A stretch of DNA of 64,000 nucleotides from JACCXG01 sp963717745 (GTDB taxonomy: Bacteria; Acidobacteriota; Vicinamibacteria; Vicinamibacterales; 2-12-FULL-66-21). The position numbers and the translations under genes are program-made. The notes under the pieces were generated by a model that worked only from the letters and a program-made list of their open reading frames with translations, made no database searches and was not told the origin of the DNA. Shown piece by piece: positions 1 to 7,938 of this stretch. The DNA lies in the NCBI GenBank assembly GCA_963717745.1, contig CAVQXJ010000018.1:62001-126000 (forward strand). The letters are read 5' to 3'. Each line of letters opens with the position of its first letter. The first letter of the stretch is position 1.

Positions 1-2
1 GG

Positions 3-2012
3 CTCGTCGCTTTGAGCGTCGTGGCCGCATCCACCCAGGGCGGACGCGGTCTGCCGCGGCTCCCGTTGCCCGACCCTCCGCAGCAGGACCCGGACCGGAC
101 CGAGAAGCCGCTGTTTCGCGCGGCGGTGACGCGCGTCGAAGTGAGCGCGCTGGTCCTCGACCGCGACGGCGCGCCTTTGCGTGGGCTGACCGCCGCCGAT
201 TTCGAAGTGCTCGAGAACGGCGTGCCGCAAGTGGTCAAGTCATTCACGCCCTTCACGTTCCAACCCGACCTGCTGGTGCTGCCGACCCCGACGCCCAGGC
301 GTGAGGACCGGTCGCCAGCAGCGGTCTCGATGCCGGCGTCGAACTACTATGCCTCCGCCTCTCGGGTGTTCGCCCTCATCCTGGACGATCTGCACGTCGA
401 TGTGCGGCGCACGCGAGTCGCGCGCGCCGCCGCACGCCGGCTGGTCGAGCAGCTCACGCCATCGGACCTGCTGTTCGTCGTCACGACCAGTTCTTCCGAA
501 TCGACCGGCTACTTCACGCGCGATCGCGAGCGCGCGGTCGAGATGATCGAGCGATTCACCGGCCAGCGGTTACCGAACAAGACGATGGCCAGTGCGCGAT
601 TCAAGGGCCACGATTTCGAACCGGAGCGCCTCGATCACTACCAACGGCTGTGCGGCACGATTCGCGACGTGTCGCTGGCATTTCGTGACGTCTCCGGTCG
701 ACGCAAGACGGTGATCCTCTTGAGCGAAGGCTCGTCGTTCGGCGCCGGCCTGTCGGACATGACCGTCCGGATGCCCAATGCGAGCGGCGGCAGTATGAAA
801 GTCCCCCCTGGCGAATCCAGGGTAATGAACGAGGCGCTTGCCGCGGCCGCCGTGGGAAACGTCGCGATTTATCCGCTCAATCCGGCGGGCCTCGCCGCCG
901 CTGATGCGGATCTCGTCGAGGTGTTCGTCGATCTCGAGACTAAGGGGAAGTACTCGGCGATCCTCGAGGAGGCGCGTCAGGCAAACGAAATGGCGCGCGA
1001 CCTGGCCGCGCTCACGGGCGGCGTCTCACTCGTGGACACCAACGACGCGCTCGGTGGCATCGACCGTGCCGTGCGTGACGCCAGCTCGCATTACATCCTC
1101 TCGTACGAGCCACAGACGCCTCCCAAGGGCACCGAGTATCGCAGCATCGAGGTCAAGGTCCGCCGTCCCGGGGTCAGGGTGTTGGCGCGCCGAGGTTACC
1201 GGGCGTCAGTGACGCGGCCGCTGCCGCCGATGAAGATCCCGAACAGCCTGCCCGCTCAATTGCGAACGCTGCTCGCGGGGGTGATGCCAGACGATGGCCT
1301 GCCGATGAACGTGCAGGCGGTGCCGGTCAGTCGGCAGGGAAAGACGATCACCATCGCCGTGGTCGTGGAAGTGAACGGCAGTGTCCTTGGCGACAATCGT
1401 CTCGACCGGAGGCTGAAGATCGAACAGGGTCTGCTCACGGTCGACGACAAGGGCAAAGCTGGCAACGGCGAGCGGCGCGTGTTCGAGGTCTCCCTGTCGC
1501 CGCAGCAGTGGACGGTGCTGGGCGCAACGGCTCTTCGCAGCGTCTGGGCGATCGCCCTGCCCAAGGGGCAGCACCAACTCCGCGTGGCATCGATCGACAC
1601 CGCGACGGGGCGTGGCGGTTCGGTGTATCTGGACGTCAACGTTCCCGACGGCGAAGGACTGCCGCCGGTTCCGCTGGTCGCATCGCGGATTCTCTCGATG
1701 ATGCCGACGGTGTTCGCTGACGAACGGCTGGCAGCCTGGACGACGGTGATGCCGACCGCCACTCGCGTGTTCCCCGAGGGCGATGTGTTGACCGTGACGG
1801 TGCCGCACACCGGCCTCTCGCCAGCCACCGCGCAGCTGCGCAACGAAGCCGGGGCGGTTCTCTGGGACGGCTCCGGCACCCCACTCGACAAGACGTCCGC
1901 GGTTCAGTTCGTCGTCCCGCTCGAACGTGTGAGCTCGCCAGTGGGCGACCTCACCGTCACGACCAGCCATGGCCTTGGGCGCACCACGATCGGCATCGCC
2001 AACCGGCGTTGA
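3..2012 (+). CDS. VWA domain protein, acidobacterial VWFA-related family (5' partial)
   Basis: The reading frame is open from the first bases of the window. The residues before and around the TTG at 12 (LVALSVVAAS) look like the end of a signal-peptide core, so the true start probably lies upstream. The mature part has a short N-terminal domain (about residues 35-80, with VSALVLDRDGAPLRGLTAADFEV cut here as VSALVLDRDGAPLRGL) typical of this family. It is followed by a von Willebrand A fold starting at FALILDDLHVDV and a C-terminal region rich in beta strands. The family is abundant in Acidobacteriota and its function is unknown; export and protein-protein interaction are inferred. It ends 12 bp from the convergent kinase locus. 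Confidence 0.85.
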   Translation, partial: LVALSVVAASTQGGRGLPRLPLPDPPQQDPDRTEKPLFRAAVTRVEVSALVLDRDGAPLRGLTAADFEVLENGVPQVVKSFTPFTFQPDLLVLPTPTPRREDRSPAAVSMPASNYYASASRVFALILDDLHVDVRRTRVARAAARRLVEQLTPSDLLFVVTTSSSESTGYFTRDRERAVEMIERFTGQRLPNKTMASARFKGHDFEPERLDHYQRLCGTIRDVSLAFRDVSGRRKTVILLSEGSSFGAGLSDMTVRMPNASGGSMKVPPGESRVMNEALAAAAVGNVAIYPLNPAGLAAADADLVEVFVDLETKGKYSAILEEARQANEMARDLAALTGGVSLVDTNDALGGIDRAVRDASSHYILSYEPQTPPKGTEYRSIEVKVRRPGVRVLARRGYRASVTRPLPPMKIPNSLPAQLRTLLAGVMPDDGLPMNVQAVPVSRQGKTITIAVVVEVNGSVLGDNRLDRRLKIEQGLLTVDDKGKAGNGERRVFEVSLSPQQWTVLGATALRSVWAIALPKGQHQLRVASIDTATGRGGSVYLDVNVPDGEGLPPVPLVASRILSMMPTVFADERLAAWTTVMPTATRVFPEGDVLTVTVPHTGLSPATAQLRNEAGAVLWDGSGTPLDKTSAVQFVVPLERVSSPVGDLTVTTSHGLGRTTIGIANRR

Positions 2013-2024
2013 CGTGCGGCGCGG

Positions 2025-4941
2025 CTACTTGAGGAGCGCCCGCCAGCCGATCACCACACCGATCTCGCTCGGCCTCGGCGCGGGCGTCCGGTCGATGAAG
2101 TACAGCTGCGCTCCGTCTGGCGAGACGTCGTACTGCGTGCCCCAGTGTCCCGAGCCGATGGGCGGTACGCTCAGCATGGTCGCCGACACCGAGTGTCAGC
2201 TCACCGCCCGGTTGGCGTTGTTGCACTGAGCGGCCACGAAGGCGGCCGCCGAGATCGACGTAGAGAATCTCCCGCCCATCGCGGCGCCAGACTGGTTGGC
2301 TGCCGCCGTCGCTCGACACGACGAGACGGTTCGGCGGGCCCGACATCGCGCGGACCGAGACGACCGGCCGGCCAGTCTCCTCCGACACGTAGACGAGCCA
2401 TTGTCCGTCCGGGGATAGCCGCGCGTCGTACTCGGGGAACGGCCCGGAAAGAATCGCTCTGGCCGCCCCGCCTGCCTCGAGCGACACGCTCCACACATCT
2501 CCAGCCACCCATCGAGCGCGCGTTGACGATGAGAAAGCGCCCGTCGCGTCGACCAGTCGGTCGGCTCGCAATAGGTGCCCGGACACGGCAGTTCCTGGAG
2601 CACGCCGGTGCCATCGGCCGCCGCAATGCTCAACCGGCGCTCTTTCAGGGTGCCGGATCCGTAGGCCAACCGTCGCCCATCCGGAGACCACACCGGGAGG
2701 AGGTCGGAACCGGTGGCCGTGGTGACGCGGACGGAGCTGCCGTCGTGAAGGTCCTCGACCCAGATGTCGGGATTGCCCCGTACCGCCGGATCGACGATCT
2801 GCAGCGCCATCCGCGTCCCGTCCGGAGAGAGGCGCGGCCAGTTCTGTGGCTGGCGCTTGGACATTCGTGACGACCGTGCCATCGCGCGCGACGGTGCCCA
2901 GTCGGACGCCGTACGGCATCGGCATCGCCACCGTGGCGAGCAAATCGGCCGAGGCACTCAGCATCGCCGAGTGGTACGGCGTATTCGCACCCGCGGCCAC
3001 TGGCAACGTGCGCGGATCCCCGACGAGCCTGCGCGCCGCGGCATCGAAGGGCCGCGCCTGCAACTGGCCGTCGGCCGCGGAGAGCAGCACACCACGCTCT
3101 CGAGCGGATGTCGGCACGAAGACCGCCTCCGATTCCGATCGGAAGAGTGGCGAGCCTGGCGTGGACGCCGGCTGATCGAGGCGCGCGACGTAGACGCCGC
3201 GCCGCTCATCGACGCTGGCCCTCACGAAGAAGAGGAAGTGGATGCCGTCCGGCAGGAAGACGGGCCACCGATGTGAATTCTCACCGCGGTCGTAGTCGAC
3301 CAGCGTCGCGGGTTGCACCGGGCCGCCGTCCGCGGACACCCGTGGCGAGTCCCTCGAAAATCATGTTCGGGCCGAACACGATGGTCCCGGTGGGACTCCA
3401 CGCGCCGCCCTTCCCGTCCGGCGCATTGCAGATGACGACCGGCACGCCGCCCGCGACCGCCACTTTCATCAGTTTGCCGCCGGCAAAGAACCCCAGCGAC
3501 CTGCCGTCGGGCGACCAGAACGGCTGCTTCGCGCCGTCGGTGCCCTCAATCACGGTGGCATCGCGCGAGTCGAGCGACCGCACGAACAGGCGTGGCGCCG
3601 AATCGCCGCTGACGGCGGTGAACGCGAGACGGCGTCCGACTGGAGAGACGATCGGTGCGGAGTCGAGCGCGGTGCCCGCTGGCAGCGACCAGGTGAACTG
3701 GGTGAGGTCGGGTGTGGCGGACGGGCCGGTCGCCCGGTCGCGTAGCCGCCCACCGACGAGAGCCACCAGGACCATCGCGAGGCCGGCGGCGCCCGCGATG
3801 GCCCAGCCTCGTCTCACCTTGAAGAATCGGCTGCCCGGCTTGCCCGCCGTCTCGTCCGCCGTAGCGCGCAGCGCGAAGGCGGCGCCGCCGGACGCGCCTC
3901 GGTCGAGTCGATCTGCTCCAGGGCCCACAGCAGGTCGGCGGCTGACTGAAATCTGGCATCCGGCGCCTTGGCGAGCAGGCGCTTCACGATGGCCGTCAAT
4001 GCGGTGCCGCGCGGGCAGGAGGTCGGGCGGATCGTCGTGGACGATCGCATGGAGCGTATCGATCGTGTGATCGCGCACGAAGGCCCGCTGTCCCGTCATC
4101 AACTCGAAGAGAATCGAGCCGAGCGCGAACAGATCCGTCCGCGCATCGACCGGATCGACCCTTGACCTGCTCGGGTGCCAGATAACCGGCGGTGCCAAGG
4201 ACGACCCCGGTGAGCGTGGCGAGACCGCCGCGGCAGGGCGGGATCCTGCGCGAGCTTCGCGATGCCGAAGTCCAGGATCTTCGTGGTGCCCGACTTGGTC
4301 AGGAAGATGTTCTCGGGCTTGAGATCGCGATGGACCAGCCCGCGCGCGTGCGCGGCCACCAGGCCGCGTGCCAGAGCGGAGGCGATGCCGAGGGCATCGG
4401 CCAGCGGGATCGCGCCTCTGCCGATCGGCGCTCGCAAGGTCTCGCCGTCGAGCAACTCAGAGACGAGAAACGGGCGGCCGCTCGACATGCCGACGTCGAA
4501 CACCTTGACGATGTTGGGGTGGTCGAGCGAGGCGGTGATCCGCGCTTCCTGCAGGAACCGCTCGACCGCGTGGCCGTCGCCGCGTTCCGCGCTGGTCAGC
4601 GTTTTGAGGGCGACGTCTCGACCGAGCCGCGGATCGGTCGCCCGGTAGACGTCTCCCATTCCGCCACGAGCCAGCAGGGCCACGATCCGGTACGGGCCGA
4701 CCGAGGTGCCTTCAGGGAGCGTGGGCTCGTCCTGCGCCAGATCGCGGGCGGCGAGGACCAGGGCCGGCGTTTCGAGAAACCCGTCGACCGCTCCACTGGA
4801 GGCGGCGAGCTCGTCGGCCACCTGAAGGAGCTCCGGGTGCTCGGTGGCGAAGCCGGCTCGCAACGCGGCGCGTTGATCGCCGGATGCGGCCAGCCACGTG
4901 TTGTGCCAGTCCGAGAGGACGCGCCAGCGCTCGGTGTTCAC
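2025..4941 (-). pseudogene. Ser/Thr protein kinase with C-terminal PD40 propeller, multiply frameshifted
   Basis: Reassembled across frames this is a kinase of about 970 residues. It has a short N-terminal segment, a kinase domain (glycine loop ARGGMGDVY, catalytic HRDLKPEN, DFGIAKL, then GTAGYLAPEQ and DARTDLFALGSILFELM), a transmembrane helix near 3800 (WAIAGAAGLAMVLVALV) and a beta-propeller with repeated SPDG units. The GTG start at 4941 overlaps the sigma-factor stop as GTGA, which implies translational coupling. At least eight frame changes are needed, near 4225, 4155, 4045, 3900, 3350, 2860, 2535-2510 and 2240. Protein homology resumes in another frame after each, and the stop lies at 2025-2027. 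Conserved residues survive on both sides, so the lesions are recent or are read errors. The gene as written cannot make the full protein. Confidence 0.85.
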
Positions 4942-5504
4942 AGTTGGCCTCGCTTGGCGAGCGCGTGATGCAGCCAGGCGCGCGCCGTATTCCAGTCGTT
5001 GATGACGGTGCGCACCGAGACCCGAGCGTTTCAGCGGTCTCCTCGACGGAGAACCCACCAAAGAACCGCAGCTCGACGACCTGGCTGGGTCGCGGGATCG
5101 AGCGTCGCCAGTTCAGCCAGGGCGTCGTTCAGGGCCACGATGTCCACTCCTGGTGCCGGTGCCGCGACCTCCTCGGCTTCGAGCGACAGTCCCTCCACGC
5201 CTTGACCGCGTTTGGCCGCCTGTCGCGCGCGCGCGGCGTCGACCAGGACACGTCGCATCATCCTGGCGGTCGTCGCGAAGAAGTGCGCCCGGTTCTGCCA
5301 GTGCACCGCGTGCCAGTCGAGCAGGCGGACGTAGGACTCCTGCACGAGATCCGTCGGCTGCCAGCCGACCGCCTGGCGCTCGCCCGAGAGCATCCGGCGC
5401 GCCATCTCCCGAAGCTCGCGCTGAACGAGCGGAGCGAGCTGATCCAGGGCCTCCGCGTCACCGCCGCTCCACGCCTGCAGCAACCCGGTCACATCGGCGA
5501 TCAC
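4938..5504 (-). pseudogene. ECF-type RNA polymerase sigma factor, two frameshifts
   Basis: The product matches the ECF family common in Acidobacteriota beside Ser/Thr kinases. Region 2 is clear (ELREMARRML, then WQPTDLVQESYVRLLD and RAHFFATTARMMRRVLVDAA). Region 4 (VVELRFFGGFSVEETAETLG, then VSVRTVINDWNTARAWL) is reached only after an extra base near 5090 and a missing base near 5033. The start is placed at a GTG at 5504; longer in-frame extensions upstream have no family match. The stop overlaps the kinase start by 4 bp. The sigma-kinase pair is expected to form a signalling unit. As written, the protein would stop before region 4 is complete. Confidence 0.8.
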
Positions 5505-5671
5505 TGCCGGGAGTCTATCCCTTTGACGGCCGGCGGCAGACACGCACTGTCGAGTCGCGGGAGGCTCGAAGCCGCATTGCACCTCACGCCGCTGGTTTCC
5601 GCCTGTAGAAGTGAGCCCTTCGCGGAGCGGGTCAGTCCAGGGTCGACCCCGAGGGTGCAATGGGAGGACAT

Positions 5672-6172
5672 ATGCGACGAACCGGATGGACCGTGGCGGC
5701 GGCGTGTGCGGCAGCAGTGGCGATCGGCGGTGCGCAGTTGGTGGGCACCAATGGTCACGGCAACGGGAGTGGTCGGGAGGCGTCCGGATTCTCACCGGCG
5801 GAGGCCGCGCGACGGACGTGCACGGAGCGAACCCTGCGCGGTTCGTACGTGTTCTCCGCGTCGGGGTTCAACATCGTCGCTGGGGTCCAGCAGCCCAAGG
5901 CCATCGTTGAAGTCATCGTCTTCAATGGCGACGGCACCTTGGACGTTCCGTCAGCCACGGTGAGCCTGAATGGCGTGATCATCCGCAGCCCTCACAGTGT
6001 CGGCACCTACACGGTGGAGGACAACTGCTCAGGAACGATCACGTTCAACGGGCCGACCTACGACATGTTCCTGTCAAAGGACGGGGATGACATCTCGATG
6101 ATCCAGACCAACCCGAACACGGTGTTCCAGGGTCTGGCCACGCGCACGTCGAGACAATCCAGCCAGAACTAG
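5672..6172 (+). CDS. Small secreted hypothetical protein
   Basis: It begins at the second ATG (MRRTGW), which sits just after a strong GGGAGGA ribosome site at 5662-5668. The residues MRRTGWTVAAACAAAVAIGG form a signal peptide, giving a mature protein of roughly 140 residues. Two cysteines (RRTCTERTLRG and EDNCSGTITF) may form a disulfide. The RGSYVFSASG...VGTYTVEDNCSGT pattern is a lipocalin-like small beta-barrel signature that I have seen in other acidobacterial and proteobacterial secreted proteins. No enzymatic motif is visible. It is followed 8 bp later by a second secreted protein, so the two are probably co-transcribed. Confidence 0.65.
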   Translation: MRRTGWTVAAACAAAVAIGGAQLVGTNGHGNGSGREASGFSPAEAARRTCTERTLRGSYVFSASGFNIVAGVQQPKAIVEVIVFNGDGTLDVPSATVSLNGVIIRSPHSVGTYTVEDNCSGTITFNGPTYDMFLSKDGDDISMIQTNPNTVFQGLATRTSRQSSQN

Positions 6173-6180
6173 AGGACAAA

Positions 6181-6702
6181 ATGAATCTCAAGAAATGCAC
6201 AGCGGCTGTGCTGTGTGCGCTGATTTCAGCGCTGGCCATCACAGCTTCCATCGCTTCCGCTCAGGATACGAAGAGCCAGCCATCGTCAGCGACGTCAGCG
6301 GCCCACGGACGAACCATCCAGGGCGTGTGGCGAACGACGGTCACCCCGCGCAACTGTCAAACCGGCGCTGCGTTCCCGGCCCTCTCCGGACTGTTCACGT
6401 TCAACCTGGGCGGCACCATGTCGGAATACGGCATCGGTCCCGGCTCGAGTCCGGCCCTGCGCAGTCCCGGCCACGGACTGTGGCAGCGCGAGCACGGCTG
6501 GCAGGACTACTCGTTCGTGTTCACGTACTACCGCTACGACGCGAGCGGGATTTTCCTCGGATCGCAGAAGGTCAGGGCCACATTGGAGCTTGGCGCGGGC
6601 GGCGATGAGTTTGCGTCGCGCTCGGCGATCGAGTTTCTCGATGTCAACGGCGCGGTGACCGGGACCGGCTGCGCTACCGCCGTCGGGAAGCGCTTCGAAT
6701 AA
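6181..6702 (+). CDS. Secreted hypothetical protein
   Basis: A 173-residue protein with a clear signal peptide (MNLKKCTAAVLCALISALAI, cleavage near ASAQD). The mature part contains IQGVWRTTVTPRNCQTG, GLFTFNLGGTMSEYGIGPG and a C-terminal TGCATAVGKRF, which look like beta strands of a small barrel. Two cysteines (RNCQTG and TGCAT) could pair. I know similar sequences from Acidobacteriota but no function. It lies directly behind another small secreted protein, with 8 bp between them, suggesting one transcript. Confidence 0.65.
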   Translation: MNLKKCTAAVLCALISALAITASIASAQDTKSQPSSATSAAHGRTIQGVWRTTVTPRNCQTGAAFPALSGLFTFNLGGTMSEYGIGPGSSPALRSPGHGLWQREHGWQDYSFVFTYYRYDASGIFLGSQKVRATLELGAGGDEFASRSAIEFLDVNGAVTGTGCATAVGKRFE

Positions 6703-6769
6703 GGCGGCCGCGCCATGAGCCTGATCCTCCCGCCCTGTCGCCTTAGACCGATGGGACAGGGAGGTGTGG

Positions 6770-7356
6770 ATGCAACCCCTATGGCTGACCTTGGTGGCAG
6801 TGGCCGGTGTCCTGGCGGCATCGCCTGCGCGCGGACAGGAGGTCCGCGCGCCGCATTTTGAGATTGGCGGAAATGTTTCCGGACTCGTGGCGTTTGGCTT
6901 TGAGGACGGCCCCGCCTTCGTCGGCGGCGGCGGGCCGCGCGTCACGATCAACGTCACCCCGCGGTTGGCCATCGACCTGTCGGCTGAGGTGATCGGGCCG
7001 ACCGAGTCTTCCGGCACGACGGCGCTCTACCAGACCCAGCTCGCGCTTCCCATCAGGAGATCACCCGACGGAAAACGCACCCTGTCGTTTACCGTCGGAG
7101 CCGCGGGGAGCGCCTATTACCGGCGCGCCCCCGAGTTTCGTCGCCCACGCCTCGACGGATCGATGGTCGTCTACCCGGGATACCGAACGTTTCAGGTCAG
7201 CGCGCCCACCACGGTTGCCATCGGCGTGGCGAGGAAGAGGTGGTGGGTCGCCATGTCTCGACCTGCTTGGCCCTGCAGACGTATCTCGGTTCCCTCGGCG
7301 GCTTGGCCGTGCGCGCGTCCGTTGGCGTGTCGTTCGGCGTCGGAGGGTATCGATGA
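6770..7356 (+). CDS. Outer-membrane beta-barrel protein, one frameshift
   Basis: The start is the ATG at 6770, which has GGGAGG at 6759-6764. It encodes a signal peptide ending PARGQEV, then alternating strands (FEIGGNVSGLVAFGFEDGP, GGGPRVTINVTPRLAIDLSA) typical of small porin-like or OmpW/OmpA-like barrels. Near 7225 the frame breaks. The strand pattern resumes in another frame as ALQTYLGSLGGLAVRASVG, and the real stop is at 7354-7356, where it overlaps the next start (ATGA). As written, the frame runs on into unrelated residues to 7378. A likely role is an outer-membrane structural protein; nothing shows a substrate. Confidence 0.6.
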
Positions 7357-7575
7357 CCACTCGCTTGCTTCCCGCTGATAATCTCGTTCGCGCTCCTGAC
7401 CGCCGGCTGCGAAATCGGGGGCCGGCCGCCCGGCGTCATCGTCCCGGGCCCGACCGTGCCGAGTCCTTTTCCGACCGCGCCGCCCTACGTGTGGGACACC
7501 GCCGACGAACTGTCGATCTGGATGAACAATTCTGTGGCGCGCGGGTCGCTGGTGCTGGAAGAGTCCGTCTATTGA
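7353..7575 (+). CDS. Small lipoprotein, frameshifted near its start
   Basis: An ATG at 7353 overlaps the stop of the preceding barrel gene. After MTTRLLP one base appears extra (near 7377). Skipping it gives LIISFALLTAGCE, a textbook lipobox signal peptide with the lipid-modified Cys. A short proline-rich tail follows (PGPTVPSPFPTAPPYVWD), then DTADELSIWMNNSVARGSL and a stop at 7573-7575. The mature part is about 50 residues. It probably pairs with the upstream outer-membrane protein, given the overlap. No gene caller would find it intact because of the indel. Confidence 0.5.
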
Positions 7576-7599
7576 CATAAGCTCCACGTTGTGGACCAT

Positions 7600-7938
7600 A
7601 TGTCGCCCGTGTCTACCGCCCTCGGCGAGTTCGAACAACTGATCCTGCTGGCGCTGGTGCGGTTGGGTCCCGACGCCTACGGCGCTACCGTGCGCCGGGA
7701 GATCGAGGAGCACGCCGGACGCGAGGTGTCGATCAGCGCTGTCTACACGACGCTCGAGCGGCTCGAGCGGAAGGGACTCGTCCGCTCGCGCATCGGCGAA
7801 CCCACGGCGGAGCGCGGCGGTCGCCGGCGGCGGCACTTCGAGCTGCTGCCGCTCGGCGCACGTTCGCTCGGCGACGCCTACCGGGCGCTCGCCGGGATGA
7901 TGGCGGGCATCGAACGGCGCCTGAAAACGCTGTCATGA
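7600..7938 (+). CDS. PadR family transcriptional regulator
   Basis: A 112-residue winged-helix repressor. The helix-turn-helix region EFEQLILLALVRLGPDAYGA and the wing ISAVYTTLERLERKGLVRSR are characteristic of PadR proteins, ending in a short dimerisation helix (YRALAGMMAGIERRL). The ATG at 7600 is preferred over the GTG at 7591 because conserved sequence begins there. It overlaps the permease start by 4 bp (ATGA at 7935). PadR genes are typically coupled in this way to ADOP permeases in Acidobacteriota. The ligand is unknown; control of the downstream permease is inferred. Confidence 0.9.
   Translation: MSPVSTALGEFEQLILLALVRLGPDAYGATVRREIEEHAGREVSISAVYTTLERLERKGLVRSRIGEPTAERGGRRRRHFELLPLGARSLGDAYRALAGMMAGIERRLKTLS

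Noticed and set aside
5031..5795. A longer start for the sigma factor, up to 5795.
   Set aside because: The extra 97 residues are unlike any sigma factor and overlap the next plus-strand gene and its ribosome site.
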